Notes under the pieces: generated by a model
What the model saw: the letters and a program-made list of their open reading frames with translations, nothing else
Database searches by the model: none
What the model was told of the DNA's origin: nothing
Part shown: positions 9,086 to 19,400 of the stretch, piece after piece
Layout of the letters: each line of letters begins with the position of its first letter
Position numbering within the stretch: position 1 is the stretch's first letter
Origin: Parietichytrium sp. I65-24A
Lineage: Eukaryota; Sar; Bigyra; Thraustochytrida; Thraustochytriidae
Direction of reading: 5' to 3'
DNA: 64,000 nt
NCBI GenBank assembly: GCA_012862575.1
Contig: BLSF01000015.1
Location: 53,005-117,004 of the forward strand
Made by a program: the position numbers and the translations under genes

Positions 9086-12000
9086 ATGCGCGGCGCAGCG
9101 AGGCGCGGACGTGGCAGCGCGCTCCGCGGACGCGGCGGGTCGCGCGCGGCGGTGTCCTCGAGCCATGCGACATTGGCATCCGCGCTCGCGGACAACCCGC
9201 CCGCGGAACCCATTGCGGCCACGGAAGCGGTGGACTCGGCGGCGGAGGCAACAGCAGCAGCAGGAGGAGCAGGAGGAACAACGGGAACAACGAACGGGTT
9301 CGCGGGCAAGAAGCTGGCGGAAGAAGAACCGGCGGAGGAGTCCAAGGTGTCGCCGGTCACGCGCATTGGTTCTCCGACGCCGATGGCGAATGTATCGAAT
9401 GTGTCGAATGTGTCGAATGTGTCGAATGCGAGATGGAGGTCCGGTTCCACGGCGAGCAATGGGCGGAGCAGCAGCCTGGGGAACCGAACGTGGAGAACGG
9501 AGAAGACGGAAAGTGGGTACGAGCATTTGTTTGACGATTCGATGGAGACGGAAGAGCTGGACGATAGTTACCTGGACAAGCCCGCGCAGGAGAAGTGGAA
9601 GCTCTTACCGGAGTTTTTGAAAGTGCGCGGGCTGGTGAAACAGCACATCGACTCGTGGAACTATTTGGTGGACGTAGAGATGAAGAAGATTGTGCGAGCC
9701 AAGGCCAATAGGGAAATCCGCAGCGAGAATTACCAGAACTTCTTCCTGATCTACGAGGACGTGTACGTCGGCCGGCCGGAAATTGACCAGGATCTGATCA
9801 CATACCCGGTGGCGCCGCATGAATGCCGTCTACGAGACCTCACTTACGCGGCGCCAATCTATGTGGATGTGCGGTACACCAAGGGAGGGCTGCAGTTCAG
9901 GAAACGCGGGCTGCAGATCGGTCGGATCCCGGTGATGCTTCGCAGCAACAAGTGTGTGCTCAACGGGAAGAGCGAAGGCGAATTGTCCAAGCTCCGCGAG
10001 TGCCCTTACGACCCGGGCGGTTATTTCATCATCAAAGGCGCCGAAAAGGTCATTCTGATTCAGGAGCAGCTGTCCAAAAATAGGATCATCATCGAGACCG
10101 ACGGCAAGAAGCAGACGACGGCGTCCGTCACATCGTCCACGCACGAGCGCAAGTCGCGAACGGCTGTGTACATTCGCGGACAGCGCATCTACCTCAAGCA
10201 TAACTCGTTCACGGTGGATGTGCCGGTCATCATTGCCTTGAAGGCCATGGGGATGGAAAGCGAGCGGACCATCGTGTCCATGATCCAGCCATCGGATGAG
10301 ACGGTGCCCTTTGTGGTAGGAGCAATCGAGGACTGTGCGCGAGCCGGAGTCGTCACCCAGGTACAGGCGCTCGAGTTTATCGGTCAGCACATGCGCCAAT
10401 CGCGCTTTAGACGCCCTGGAGCACCTAACAGCGAGGGAGGTGCTGCGGACGGCGGTACGAGCCAGGCGTCCAATAGAATCGAGGAAGCGCGAGATATGCT
10501 CGCCAACCTCATTCTCACCCACGTTCCCGTAGAGTCGTTTGACTTCAGAGAAAAGGCCTTTTATCTCTGCTACATGGTTCGCCAGTGCTGCTTGGCGGAG
10601 GTGAACCCGAAACTGCTAGATGACAAAGACTACTACGGCAACAAACGCCTGGAGTTGTCTGGGCAGCTCCTCTCTCTCTTGTTTGAGGATTTGTTTAAAC
10701 GCTTTAACGCCGAGCTCAAGTTGCAAGCTGAGCGCGTCCTTGCCAAACCGAACCAGGTGGATGCATTCGACATCATGAAACACATGACCCAAAACACGAT
10801 CACGAATGGTTTTATTCAAGCAATCTCTACTGGAAACTGGTCCCTCAAGCGCTTTAAGATGGAACGCGCCGGGGTGACCCAGCAGCTGTCCCGTTTGTCG
10901 TACATGTCTGCTGTCGGGCACATGACTCGTATCACTTCACAGTTTGAGAAGACGCGCAAAGTCAGTGGACCTCGTGCCCTGCAACCTTCGCAGTGGGGTA
11001 TGCTTTGCCCTTCCGATACCCCTGAAGGAGAGTCGTGTGGTCTTGTAAAGAACCTTGCTCTGCTGACCCACGTTACCTCTGATGAGGAAGAAGATCCCAT
11101 CCGCAAACTTTGCTTACTTTTGGGGGTTGTGGACATCAAGCTTTTGTCCGGCGAGGAAATCTATGCGAAAGAGTCATACGTTGTGATGCTGAACGGTTTG
11201 CTTCTCGGGGTGCATTCACGTCCAGAGCGGCTCGCTGAACAACTTCGGAGGCTCCGCAGGGCGGGTAGGATTGGCGAGTTTGTGTCCATCTTTATCGATT
11301 CCCAAAAGAAAGTTCTCCAGATTGCCACTGACGGTGGCCGCATGTGCCGTCCGCTGATCATCGTGGACCAGAAGAATGGTTGCGGGAAACTCACGGAGCG
11401 GCATTTGCGCATGCTTAAGGCCGGGACCATGGGTTTTTATGACCTGCTGTCGCTGGGCCTTGTGGAATACATTGATGTGAACGAGTCCAACAATACCCGC
11501 ATAGCAGTCTATGAGCACGAAGTGAAGGATGCCAACGCCACTCATTTGGAGATTGATCCGCTCACGATCCTTGGGATTGTCGTTGGCTTGGTCCCTTATC
11601 CTCACCACAATCAGTCCCCGCGAAATACGTACCAGTGCGCGATGGGTAAACAAGCGTTGGGAACGATCGGCATGAATCAGTTGAACAGGTTTGACACCTT
11701 GCTCTACCTCATGGTGTACCCACAAAAGCCTCTCGTGCATTCGCGCACTCTGGAGCTGGTGAATTTCGACTGCGTGCCCGCAGGAGTGAACACCATCGTT
11801 GCCGTGATGAGTTATTCCGGCTATGATATCGAGGATGCGATCGTTGTAAACAAGAGCTCCTTGGACCGCGGCTTTGCTCGCGGAATGGTGTTGCGAAAAT
11901 GGGCGACGGCACTTCGAACGTACAACAACAACACGTGTGATAGATTGGCGAGCCCGCCAGAGCTGATCGAAGGCTCCAAGCTGACAAAGTACAACGCTTT

Positions 12001-12964
12001 GGACCAGGACGGAATAGCCGCCGTTGGTGAAACTGTCAATAATGGGTACGTCCTGGTGAACAAGTACGCGCCAAAAAACACCAACGATCTGATGGAGGGT
12101 TCTTCCCTCGGTACAAACGTGGAATCTAGTCCGCTCGTCTACAAAGGGCCGGACAACGTTGTGGTCGACAAAGTTGCCATCACCTCCAGCGAATACGAGT
12201 CTTGTTTTATCAAAGTGCTCACGCGCCATGTTCGTAGGCCCGAACTGGGAGACAAATTTGCTGCTCGCCACGGGCAAAAAGGTGTTTGCGGGTTAATCGT
12301 GAACCAAGAAGATATGCCGTTCACCCAGCACGGCATCGTTCCAGACATTTGCTTCAATCCGCATGGTATTCCTTCGCGCATGACAGTAGGACTTTTGAAC
12401 GAATTTGTTTGCGGAAAGGCAGCCGTCCTTGACGGCAAGCGCCGCTACGGCACGGCCTTTTCCGGTGACTCGGTCGATGTCGCTGGTGAGGTCATGGTCG
12501 CCAACGGGTTTTGCTACAATGGCAAGGAGGTGCTCACGAGCGGGATAGACGGCGAGACCATTGAGGCTCACATCTTTATCGGACCAGCATACTATCAGCG
12601 TTTGAAGCATATGGTGCTGGACAAGATGCATGCCCGCGCACGCGGTCCGAGAGCAGTGCTGACTCGGCAGCCCACGGAGGGTCGCTCTCGCGATGGTGGG
12701 TTACGTCTCGGTGAGATGGAACGCGACTGCTTGATCGGTTACGGAGCGAGCGCATTGTTGATTGAACGCTTGATGATTTCGTCGGACAGGTTTGCTGCGT
12801 CGGTGTGCATGAAATGCGGAATGCTCTGTCGACCGCAGTGGTGCGCCTTCTGTCGATCGGACGCAAACTTGACCGAGGTGCAAATACCTTATGCGTGCAA
12901 GCTTTTGTTTCAGGAACTTGAGTCCATGAATATTCTGCCCAAGCTGACCCTCGAAGACTTTTAG
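9086..12964 (+). CDS. RPC2: RNA polymerase III second-largest subunit
   Basis: 1292 aa, somewhat longer than human POLR3B (1133 aa) because of a low-complexity N-terminal extension of about 150 residues. Pol III makes tRNA, 5S rRNA and U6 RNA. The assignment to Pol III rather than Pol I or II rests on EEKWKL-type LPEFLKVRGLVKQHIDS, VAPHECRLRDLTY, GYFIIKGAEKVILIQEQLSKNRI and VTSSTHERKSR. Catalytic-core blocks are SGYDIEDAIVVNKSS and GDKFAARHGQKGVCG. The C-terminal zinc ribbon is CMKCGMLC...CAFC. The extension contains an NVS tripeptide repeat encoded by a near-perfect 9-bp repeat at 9387-9428. No intron is needed. Convergent with the gene at 13287-15080. Confidence 0.95.
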   Translation: MRGAARRGRGSALRGRGGSRAAVSSSHATLASALADNPPAEPIAATEAVDSAAEATAAAGGAGGTTGTTNGFAGKKLAEEEPAEESKVSPVTRIGSPTPMANVSNVSNVSNVSNARWRSGSTASNGRSSSLGNRTWRTEKTESGYEHLFDDSMETEELDDSYLDKPAQEKWKLLPEFLKVRGLVKQHIDSWNYLVDVEMKKIVRAKANREIRSENYQNFFLIYEDVYVGRPEIDQDLITYPVAPHECRLRDLTYAAPIYVDVRYTKGGLQFRKRGLQIGRIPVMLRSNKCVLNGKSEGELSKLRECPYDPGGYFIIKGAEKVILIQEQLSKNRIIIETDGKKQTTASVTSSTHERKSRTAVYIRGQRIYLKHNSFTVDVPVIIALKAMGMESERTIVSMIQPSDETVPFVVGAIEDCARAGVVTQVQALEFIGQHMRQSRFRRPGAPNSEGGAADGGTSQASNRIEEARDMLANLILTHVPVESFDFREKAFYLCYMVRQCCLAEVNPKLLDDKDYYGNKRLELSGQLLSLLFEDLFKRFNAELKLQAERVLAKPNQVDAFDIMKHMTQNTITNGFIQAISTGNWSLKRFKMERAGVTQQLSRLSYMSAVGHMTRITSQFEKTRKVSGPRALQPSQWGMLCPSDTPEGESCGLVKNLALLTHVTSDEEEDPIRKLCLLLGVVDIKLLSGEEIYAKESYVVMLNGLLLGVHSRPERLAEQLRRLRRAGRIGEFVSIFIDSQKKVLQIATDGGRMCRPLIIVDQKNGCGKLTERHLRMLKAGTMGFYDLLSLGLVEYIDVNESNNTRIAVYEHEVKDANATHLEIDPLTILGIVVGLVPYPHHNQSPRNTYQCAMGKQALGTIGMNQLNRFDTLLYLMVYPQKPLVHSRTLELVNFDCVPAGVNTIVAVMSYSGYDIEDAIVVNKSSLDRGFARGMVLRKWATALRTYNNNTCDRLASPPELIEGSKLTKYNALDQDGIAAVGETVNNGYVLVNKYAPKNTNDLMEGSSLGTNVESSPLVYKGPDNVVVDKVAITSSEYESCFIKVLTRHVRRPELGDKFAARHGQKGVCGLIVNQEDMPFTQHGIVPDICFNPHGIPSRMTVGLLNEFVCGKAAVLDGKRRYGTAFSGDSVDVAGEVMVANGFCYNGKEVLTSGIDGETIEAHIFIGPAYYQRLKHMVLDKMHARARGPRAVLTRQPTEGRSRDGGLRLGEMERDCLIGYGASALLIERLMISSDRFAASVCMKCGMLCRPQWCAFCRSDANLTEVQIPYACKLLFQELESMNILPKLTLEDF
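9387..9428 (+). repeat. Coding 9-bp tandem repeat in RPC2 (NVS)n
   Basis: About four and a half copies of a 9-bp unit related to AATGTGTCG encode Asn-Val-Ser repeats in the non-conserved N-terminal extension of RPC2. This is an in-frame example of the short repeats that otherwise sit in the 5' flanks. Confidence 0.85.
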
Positions 12965-13286
12965 ACTCGAAATCAAACAGAAGTTTCTTTTAATGCCTCC
13001 TAAGCTAATTGCCGATTGATCTTTTGAACTCTCATACTCACCGTCAGTTCTGGAAAAGCAGGGAACTCACTTTTGTTTTTAAAGTTTTGCACCAAGTTCG
13101 TTCTGTTTAGGGAAACACAGCGCAACACAATTTTGGGGAGCAAGTTCAGACGGGAAACGGAGAGACGTATTTCGTCGTGCGAAGTGCACGTCCCGGAACC
13201 GCTTCCTCACATGCTATGATAGAAAAGTTGGCACAAAGCAATGGTATTAATTTGTCACAGGTAAAATTTACGCGTCAGGGGGCGAG
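12965..13286. other. Convergent intergenic region
   Basis: A short AT-richer gap between the 3' ends of RPC2 and the gene on the other strand. Nothing recognisable beyond likely 3' UTRs. Confidence 0.6.
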
Positions 13287-15080
13287 CTAGCTGGTGTGCC
13301 GCTGCTGGACCATGGCTCCGCCATGGTCAGCGTCGGTCATTCCACTGGATATCGGCTCGATAAAGTCCATAAACTCAGAAACATCCCAAGCCTCAATCTT
13401 CGGGCATTGCTTGGTTCTCTGGATCTCTGCGAAGAGCAGAGTAGGCTCCGCGATGTTGTTATGCTGTTGAACGCGAAGAACATCACCGAGCAAGTTGCAT
13501 TTTTCCTTGGTGAATTGCAACGTGGTGAGGCCAACATTGTCGGTTCCGCGGGTAACGTCCCATTTAGCGCAGCCGGTGCAGGTACAGTTTGAGAGAATGG
13601 CAAGCTCGACGTCAAAGAGCGGGAGAATCATCGCCAAGCTCTTGTGTATTTGCGCAAAGCACATGCCTGCAGATTGATGCATCTCGAGCAGCTTGTCGAT
13701 GACGAGTTTGCGCACATCCGCGCTCCAAGAGAGAAGGGTGCAGTAGCCTTTTCCGTTCTTTTTGGACGATTTAGATTTGCCTCCTTGGTTTCGGTTCCAA
13801 ATAAAAGTGCTCATCTCATCGATGGGCCAGTTTTCTTTGGGATCTAGGACCGCGAGAAGTTTATTCCGCACGAGGTCTGCGGTCTCACAGCCGCGCACCT
13901 CCCTCCAAAATTTGGCTTGGTTTCGATTCAGCCGTTCTTTGGTCATCTGCTTCACTTTCATTTTCATGTCATCGTTGCTCAAGTGGTTGATGTGCGAGTT
14001 TGCTTCGTTCCAGGTGTCAGCGCATCTCTTCCACCAACGCACGTTGCGCTCGTTGTTCTCTAATCTTGCGCACACGTGGTCCAGGAGGATAATGTGGCCG
14101 GGCGTCATCCATTTGACTGCGATTCTCTTGGGCGAAGAGCTCGTTGGCGTGGCGCACCGCGAGTTGGAATAGTAGTTTGACATGGAGCTGAGCCGAGGTT
14201 GTGTTTCTCCAGTGCTGCTGGCGTAGGACGCCTCGCTTGACTCTGACGCCCTTCGAAGAAGCTTGGTGTGATTCGAGTGCGCCATGTCAGAGGCTCTGGG
14301 TCTCTTGAGTCGGCTTACTGGAACGGCAGAGTCGAACATGGCTGGTCCATCTGCTTCGACGTTGTTCCAAGCGGCATAAGATTGCTCCACTTGGTGAACC
14401 TGTGGGTGAGCGTCCTGGCGCGGATAGTGGTGGTACGCGTGCACCACCTCTTGCGAAGTGGCGTGCTTTTCATTTTGCGGGGCGTCGCGAGCTACTGGCT
14501 CGGACCAGAACATGTCGATGTCTTCGCCAGAACCAAACCCGGCCCAGTCATCGGCGCAAGGGACGGAGGAGAGCGGTTGCAAGCTTCCATGTCCATGTCC
14601 ATTGCCTTCACGGCGGCCTCGACCGTGACCTTGACCTTGTTGCGCGGAACCGAGGTTGGCCCGTGTCCTGCCGCACTCGCAGTGGTGTTCTTGCTGGTTG
14701 TCGGCGTCGTGGCCCACCTGGTAGAACTCGGCCTCTTGCTGATACTCGGTGTGGCTCACCAGCGAAAGGTTAGAGTGGCGATGCTCCGCGGATTGTTCGG
14801 AGCTCGCCCACAGCGAAGACGGTGTCGCGTGTTGCGCCCAGCCTCTCGAGGGAGGATCCTCGTGGTAGGCTTCTTCGTCCAACGAGATGGCTCCGCCGCG
14901 AAGACTGTGGCGCCGCCATCTCGCTTCGGCGTGGCGCTCGCTGCTCTCGCGGCCGTCGCTCATCCGGTCGAAGAGGAGATGCACGAGAAGCTCTGCATCC
15001 AAGTCGCGTCCGCTTCTAGACGCGGCGCGAGTCTGTGAGGTTGACCAAGAACTAGCAGCTGCTGGGAGAACTTGGCTCAT
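13287..15080 (-). CDS. Unrecognised protein, possibly DNA-binding
   Basis: 597 aa from the ATG at 15080; the frame is open to 15296 but without an ATG. The N-terminal half is low-complexity, rich in Ser, His and Gln (HHYPRQDAHPQVHQVEQ). From about residue 320 there is a folded part: KWMTPGHIILLDHVCARLENN, then RWWKRCADTWNE, and later basic helices with regularly placed Trp, as in SANT/Myb-like or trihelix DNA-binding domains (WREVRG, WSADVRKL). A CTCTGC cysteine cluster follows. I do not recognise the family; the Myb-like idea is inference from Trp spacing. TCTG and TG repeats lie upstream at 15407-15470. Confidence 0.6.
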   Translation of the reverse strand: MSQVLPAAASSWSTSQTRAASRSGRDLDAELLVHLLFDRMSDGRESSERHAEARWRRHSLRGGAISLDEEAYHEDPPSRGWAQHATPSSLWASSEQSAEHRHSNLSLVSHTEYQQEAEFYQVGHDADNQQEHHCECGRTRANLGSAQQGQGHGRGRREGNGHGHGSLQPLSSVPCADDWAGFGSGEDIDMFWSEPVARDAPQNEKHATSQEVVHAYHHYPRQDAHPQVHQVEQSYAAWNNVEADGPAMFDSAVPVSRLKRPRASDMAHSNHTKLLRRASESSEASYASSTGETQPRLSSMSNYYSNSRCATPTSSSPKRIAVKWMTPGHIILLDHVCARLENNERNVRWWKRCADTWNEANSHINHLSNDDMKMKVKQMTKERLNRNQAKFWREVRGCETADLVRNKLLAVLDPKENWPIDEMSTFIWNRNQGGKSKSSKKNGKGYCTLLSWSADVRKLVIDKLLEMHQSAGMCFAQIHKSLAMILPLFDVELAILSNCTCTGCAKWDVTRGTDNVGLTTLQFTKEKCNLLGDVLRVQQHNNIAEPTLLFAEIQRTKQCPKIEAWDVSEFMDFIEPISSGMTDADHGGAMVQQRHTS

Positions 15081-16388
15081 TGCGGTTGTAACTTGCTGGA
15101 ATCCTGTGCGTCGATGATCTGTGTTGATGGCCACGCCAGAGCTCCAGGCCGTGGCGGAGGAGAGTCCACGGAGAGCTGGTTTATGGCTTACGACTTTCAA
15201 CGTCTCCGCCGACGAAGTGGAGAGCGCGGAGGACGAACGGGGTTTGGTCTCGATGGATCTTTCAATTGATGGATGGATCGATCGATGGGATTCCACGCCT
15301 GTGTTGCGCCAGGACGAGCGAGAGAAACGGCGACAAGTACCGAATGGACCTGGAGGAAGTGCACTTTGGCTCGCTCTCCAAGCGGATTTATTTCAACGTG
15401 TGCCTGAGTCTGTCTTTCTGTCTGTCTGTCTGTGTCTGTGTGCGTGTGCGAGCGTGTACGAGTGTGTGTTTTGGAAGAATGACTCTTTGCGCGACGTTGG
15501 AGAGTGCCGACGGCGTGTCTATTCTTCTGTTGGCACAATTCCAGCCCCAAACAGGCAAATAGCAAACGCGTGGCGGGGCGCACACAGAAATGCGAGAGAG
15601 CAAGTCACACTGCCGCACACAAAGGGGGTAGTTCGCTGGCGGTAGTTGGAATGTCTTCTTTGGAGCGAAGAGAAGAGAAGAGAGAGGCACAGACAGAGAC
15701 AGAGAGAGTCAGAGTTAGAGAGAGAGAAGGAATAGAAAGAACGCGCAACGAACGCAGAGGAGCGCAGCCGGTTCAAGAACTTCAAACTCGTCCTTCGCCC
15801 CCAGTGAGCTGTCTGCTCCGAATTGGTTTTGGCTGCGATGATGCGCGAGTGTGTTGGCGAGCAGGTCGGGTCGGTGTGTGAAAGAGGTTTCAAACACAGC
15901 AATCGGTGGTCCTTCAACGAAAGAAGACTGACTTTCCGAGTGAATGAGTCGGATGATGCAATGAGTCGGAACAGCGGCAAAGGCAGAGCGGGACTATTGC
16001 AGCAAGACGAACGGGCGACCGATTGATTGAAAGGCAGGACTGGAGCTCGGCAGGTGCTGATGATCCAGATCTGGTGGGTCGCCGGCGTTCTGGTGTGCAC
16101 CTACCAACCAGCCTGAATGAAGAAGAGCTTGGGATGCGCTGGCAAGCAGGCAGGCAAGCGGGCACCCTGCGTTTCGCGTTTTGTGCGTTTTGTGCAATGC
16201 GTAGGGAGCCCAGATCTGTGTGTCTCTGTGTCGTTGCGCCCCGAGCAACAGACCTATAGACGCAAGCGTAGAGAAAGCGCAGGCCGTGTACTGGGTAAGG
16301 TACTATTGACACTCGGGCTCAGAGAACTCTGCGTTGCCGGCACGGACTCCGACTTTTGCTTCTACCTACTCGTCTTTTCGTGCCCTCT

Positions 16389-16415
16389 ATCCTTCCTTCC
16401 TTCCTTCCTTCCTTT
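16389..16415. repeat. CCTT microsatellite
   Basis: Short run of CCTT units inside the gene-poor region; no neighbouring gene is evident. Confidence 0.8.
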
Positions 16416-19400
16416 TCTCAGCCTATGGCGAAACAAGGCAGAATGAAGAAGAAAGAGAGGTTTAAGGCGTCTGCCGTGTCTCACTCACTGGCGACAGATG
16501 CGCGGGCAGAGATTGCTGTCTCAAAAAGGGGCTCAAGAGCTGAAGAGCCGTAGAGGAGTTTGCCTGCCGTGCCTTGCAAACTTGTGCTCGAACGCCTCAA
16601 CAGAACCCGCTTTATCTTCCCGGACCAAGGAGAAGTTGAATGATGTTTTTTTTCTCAGAGCGTGGCTGTCAGTGAGCTTATGAACCGGAGAGATAAGAGG
16701 GATAGCACCAGAGAGACAGACAGAGAGAAGGAAGAAAGAAAGAGAGGAAAGAGGGAAGAAAGGGGCCACAGACGGTCTAATAACTTGACCGTCGTGGGAA
16801 AGAAAGAAAGTGCACGTGTACGTAGTACACTTTGCGCTAGTGCCGGCACTCACAAGTCATTCAAGTCATTCGCGATGAGTCAGTGAGTCGGTGTGCCACT
16901 GTGGGGCCAGCTGACTGTGCACTGACTCACTCACTCACTCGCTCGCTCATCAGGCAGGCAGTGCCGTGAGACCCGACGATATGCCAAAATAGTATAAATT
17001 ATGAATGGTATAAAGTAACAGAAAGAATAAAGCAAGAAGGCTCGCGAGTGCTTGGCTCTGTGCACCAGCTCCACCAACTCCAAGTCACTCTCCACTGAGC
17101 AGACGCTTCGTAACTCACGGAAAGAATGTAAACTCTTATTGAACTCGAGAATTAAAAAGAATGTATGGCAAGGCAGCTGTCCTAGCAGCCTGTTTCTCAT
17201 TTCATTCATTCAGTCATACATTCCCGACTTTTCTTGTCAAATACTCTCCGTTGGACGAAGAAAAAGGAGAAGGGGGAAGGAGGAGGAGGATTGTGCGGCT
17301 CACGACAACATTCTTTCCTTCTTTTCTTTTCGTTCTTTCCTTTCGTTTTCAATGGTATTGTCTCTTTACCGTGCAGGCCGCTGTTTCACTAATTCTTTAA
17401 TTCAGATGAATTCAATCGATCCTTTTTCATTCATTCGCTGTCACTCAATCGGTCAATCAAACAAATTCAACCAATCAAATTCAAATGATCAACTTGGAAA
17501 TCATCAATCAACCAATTCTCAAACAGAATAACTAATTTAGATTTTATTTTAGATTGTACTAACTTTCATCAACCCGAAATTCTCCAAACACGGAAAGAAG
17601 CGCGCGGCACTCATAACAAATACTATACTGAACGCTAGGCCTCCTCCCCGCTCTCGCGCTTCTGGAAAGAGCGCAGTGACGGGTAGCACAACCTATCATA
17701 TTCCTACTGCATCCCAAAGGTGTGCACCTTAGGACTGCATAGGGGAAATTGGTCAGCGAAAACGCTGGCGAGGCCTAGTGCGGAAACTGGACGTGGAAGC
17801 GTAGGAGTATCTAACGCTCCATAGGGAGAGGAGGTACAAGTGGTGGGCGAAGGTGGAGACTATCGGGTGACTATCGCGAGTGGTAGCAATGGGCCGTGGG
17901 GAGTGGTGGAAGTGTGTGGGTTGTGTGGGTTGGGAAGAAGAAGAAGAAGAAGAAGAAGACCGTCTTTGCATTTGATCAGTTCTATCCATCATTCTGTTAT
18001 ATTCTGTTGTGGAAATGGATTTTGAGAGATGAGAGAATTGACAAGACTTGACTTTGAGATCATCGATCTCTTGAAAGAGATAACTTAAGGCTCGCGAGTT
18101 GCTTCGCTATCAAATTTTTTGGATGAAGGCAAGAATGTATGGAAATTCGGGGTATGACGAAGACTGCAGGAGCAAGCGCGGGCCTGATCATGAACATGAA
18201 CAAGAAGCTTCAAGTGGAGCCGGATTGGTTTCATTTAACAGCTATATTCCTCCGAGACTGCAGAGCTCTCTACGACAAAGGCTTGGGCGTTGGGTTGCTT
18301 CTGTGTTCCGCCTCACTACGTACGCGTACGTCGCTACGGCCTTTTCTAGCTGTAATCTATTTCAGAACTCGGATGTCAGAAGAATTAAGAATTCAGCTTT
18401 GAAAGGGCATGAATTTCCTTTGCGCAGAATAACCCTCGTGCATAATCCACTTTGATAAAATGGCTACGGGTTTCTTGTTGCGTTGTAGTGCCAACACTGA
18501 GCAAGCTAGAAAAAGCTATTACATTTCCGCTTGCGCTTTTCTCCACACTAAAATGTTTAAAGTCCAAGACTCGGAGTAGTTGAAATGAAAAATATCTAAA
18601 CCTGGAAAGATGAATGTACCGTAGCACTGGCTAGTGCACCGGTATTGGTGCATGGAATGCGAACCGCCAAGCGCGATGGCCAATTGTGTGCGCCGACTGT
18701 GTCGCGTGAAGTGTTCGAAGTACACTTTACAAATTGCTGGCCCAGGACATTTCATTCAAGCGAAAAATAAGCGCGGCTTTCGTGGCCCTCATGGTCCACC
18801 CTTGTGGAGCATTCGATAACATGGCATCATTTCCAAAGGAATTGGCAACTTGACTGCAGTAATTAAAACCATGCTATGAGAAAAGTGATGGGCAAGGTGA
18901 GACGTTGACAGATCTAAAACTTCCTTAGCGCTCACACACGCAAGCACGAAAAGCCGTGCTTCTCCTCACGCCACTGGCTCACTGTAATGACTTTACCCAG
19001 ATGGACGATGGGTGATCGATCGATGATAAACCTCTGTGATGGACGATGGAAGAAGGAGGCCATGCTTCGCGATAGCAACTGTAGATCACGAGTAATTTAA
19101 TCGCGAATCTCTTTCGCTGTTGTTAAGTAAGCTTATTTTCAGTTTTAAAAACTGTGAATCAACCAAAAAGTGCTGCGCCACACGAGTCGCCACGCTCGCC
19201 ACGCAAACGAAACTCTCGGCAAAAGAGCCACAAGTAGTCCTTCCATAGCTCTGCCACTACTTCGCTACAACCTTTCGCACACCAAAATTGGTGTATCATA
19301 CTCTAGCGAGCGAGCTAGAGAGGTAGGCTGCGAATACAAGACTTTCCAAGTGGGAGGTGCTCTTGGTGCTCTGCGGTGTTCGAAAGGGCAGCGAGGTGCC

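Noticed and set aside
18300-18370. GGCCTTTTCTAGCTGTAATCTATTTC segment, considered as a U2 snRNA fragment
   Set aside because: Matches only a few short words of the U2 5' end; the branch-binding and Sm-site sequences are missing.
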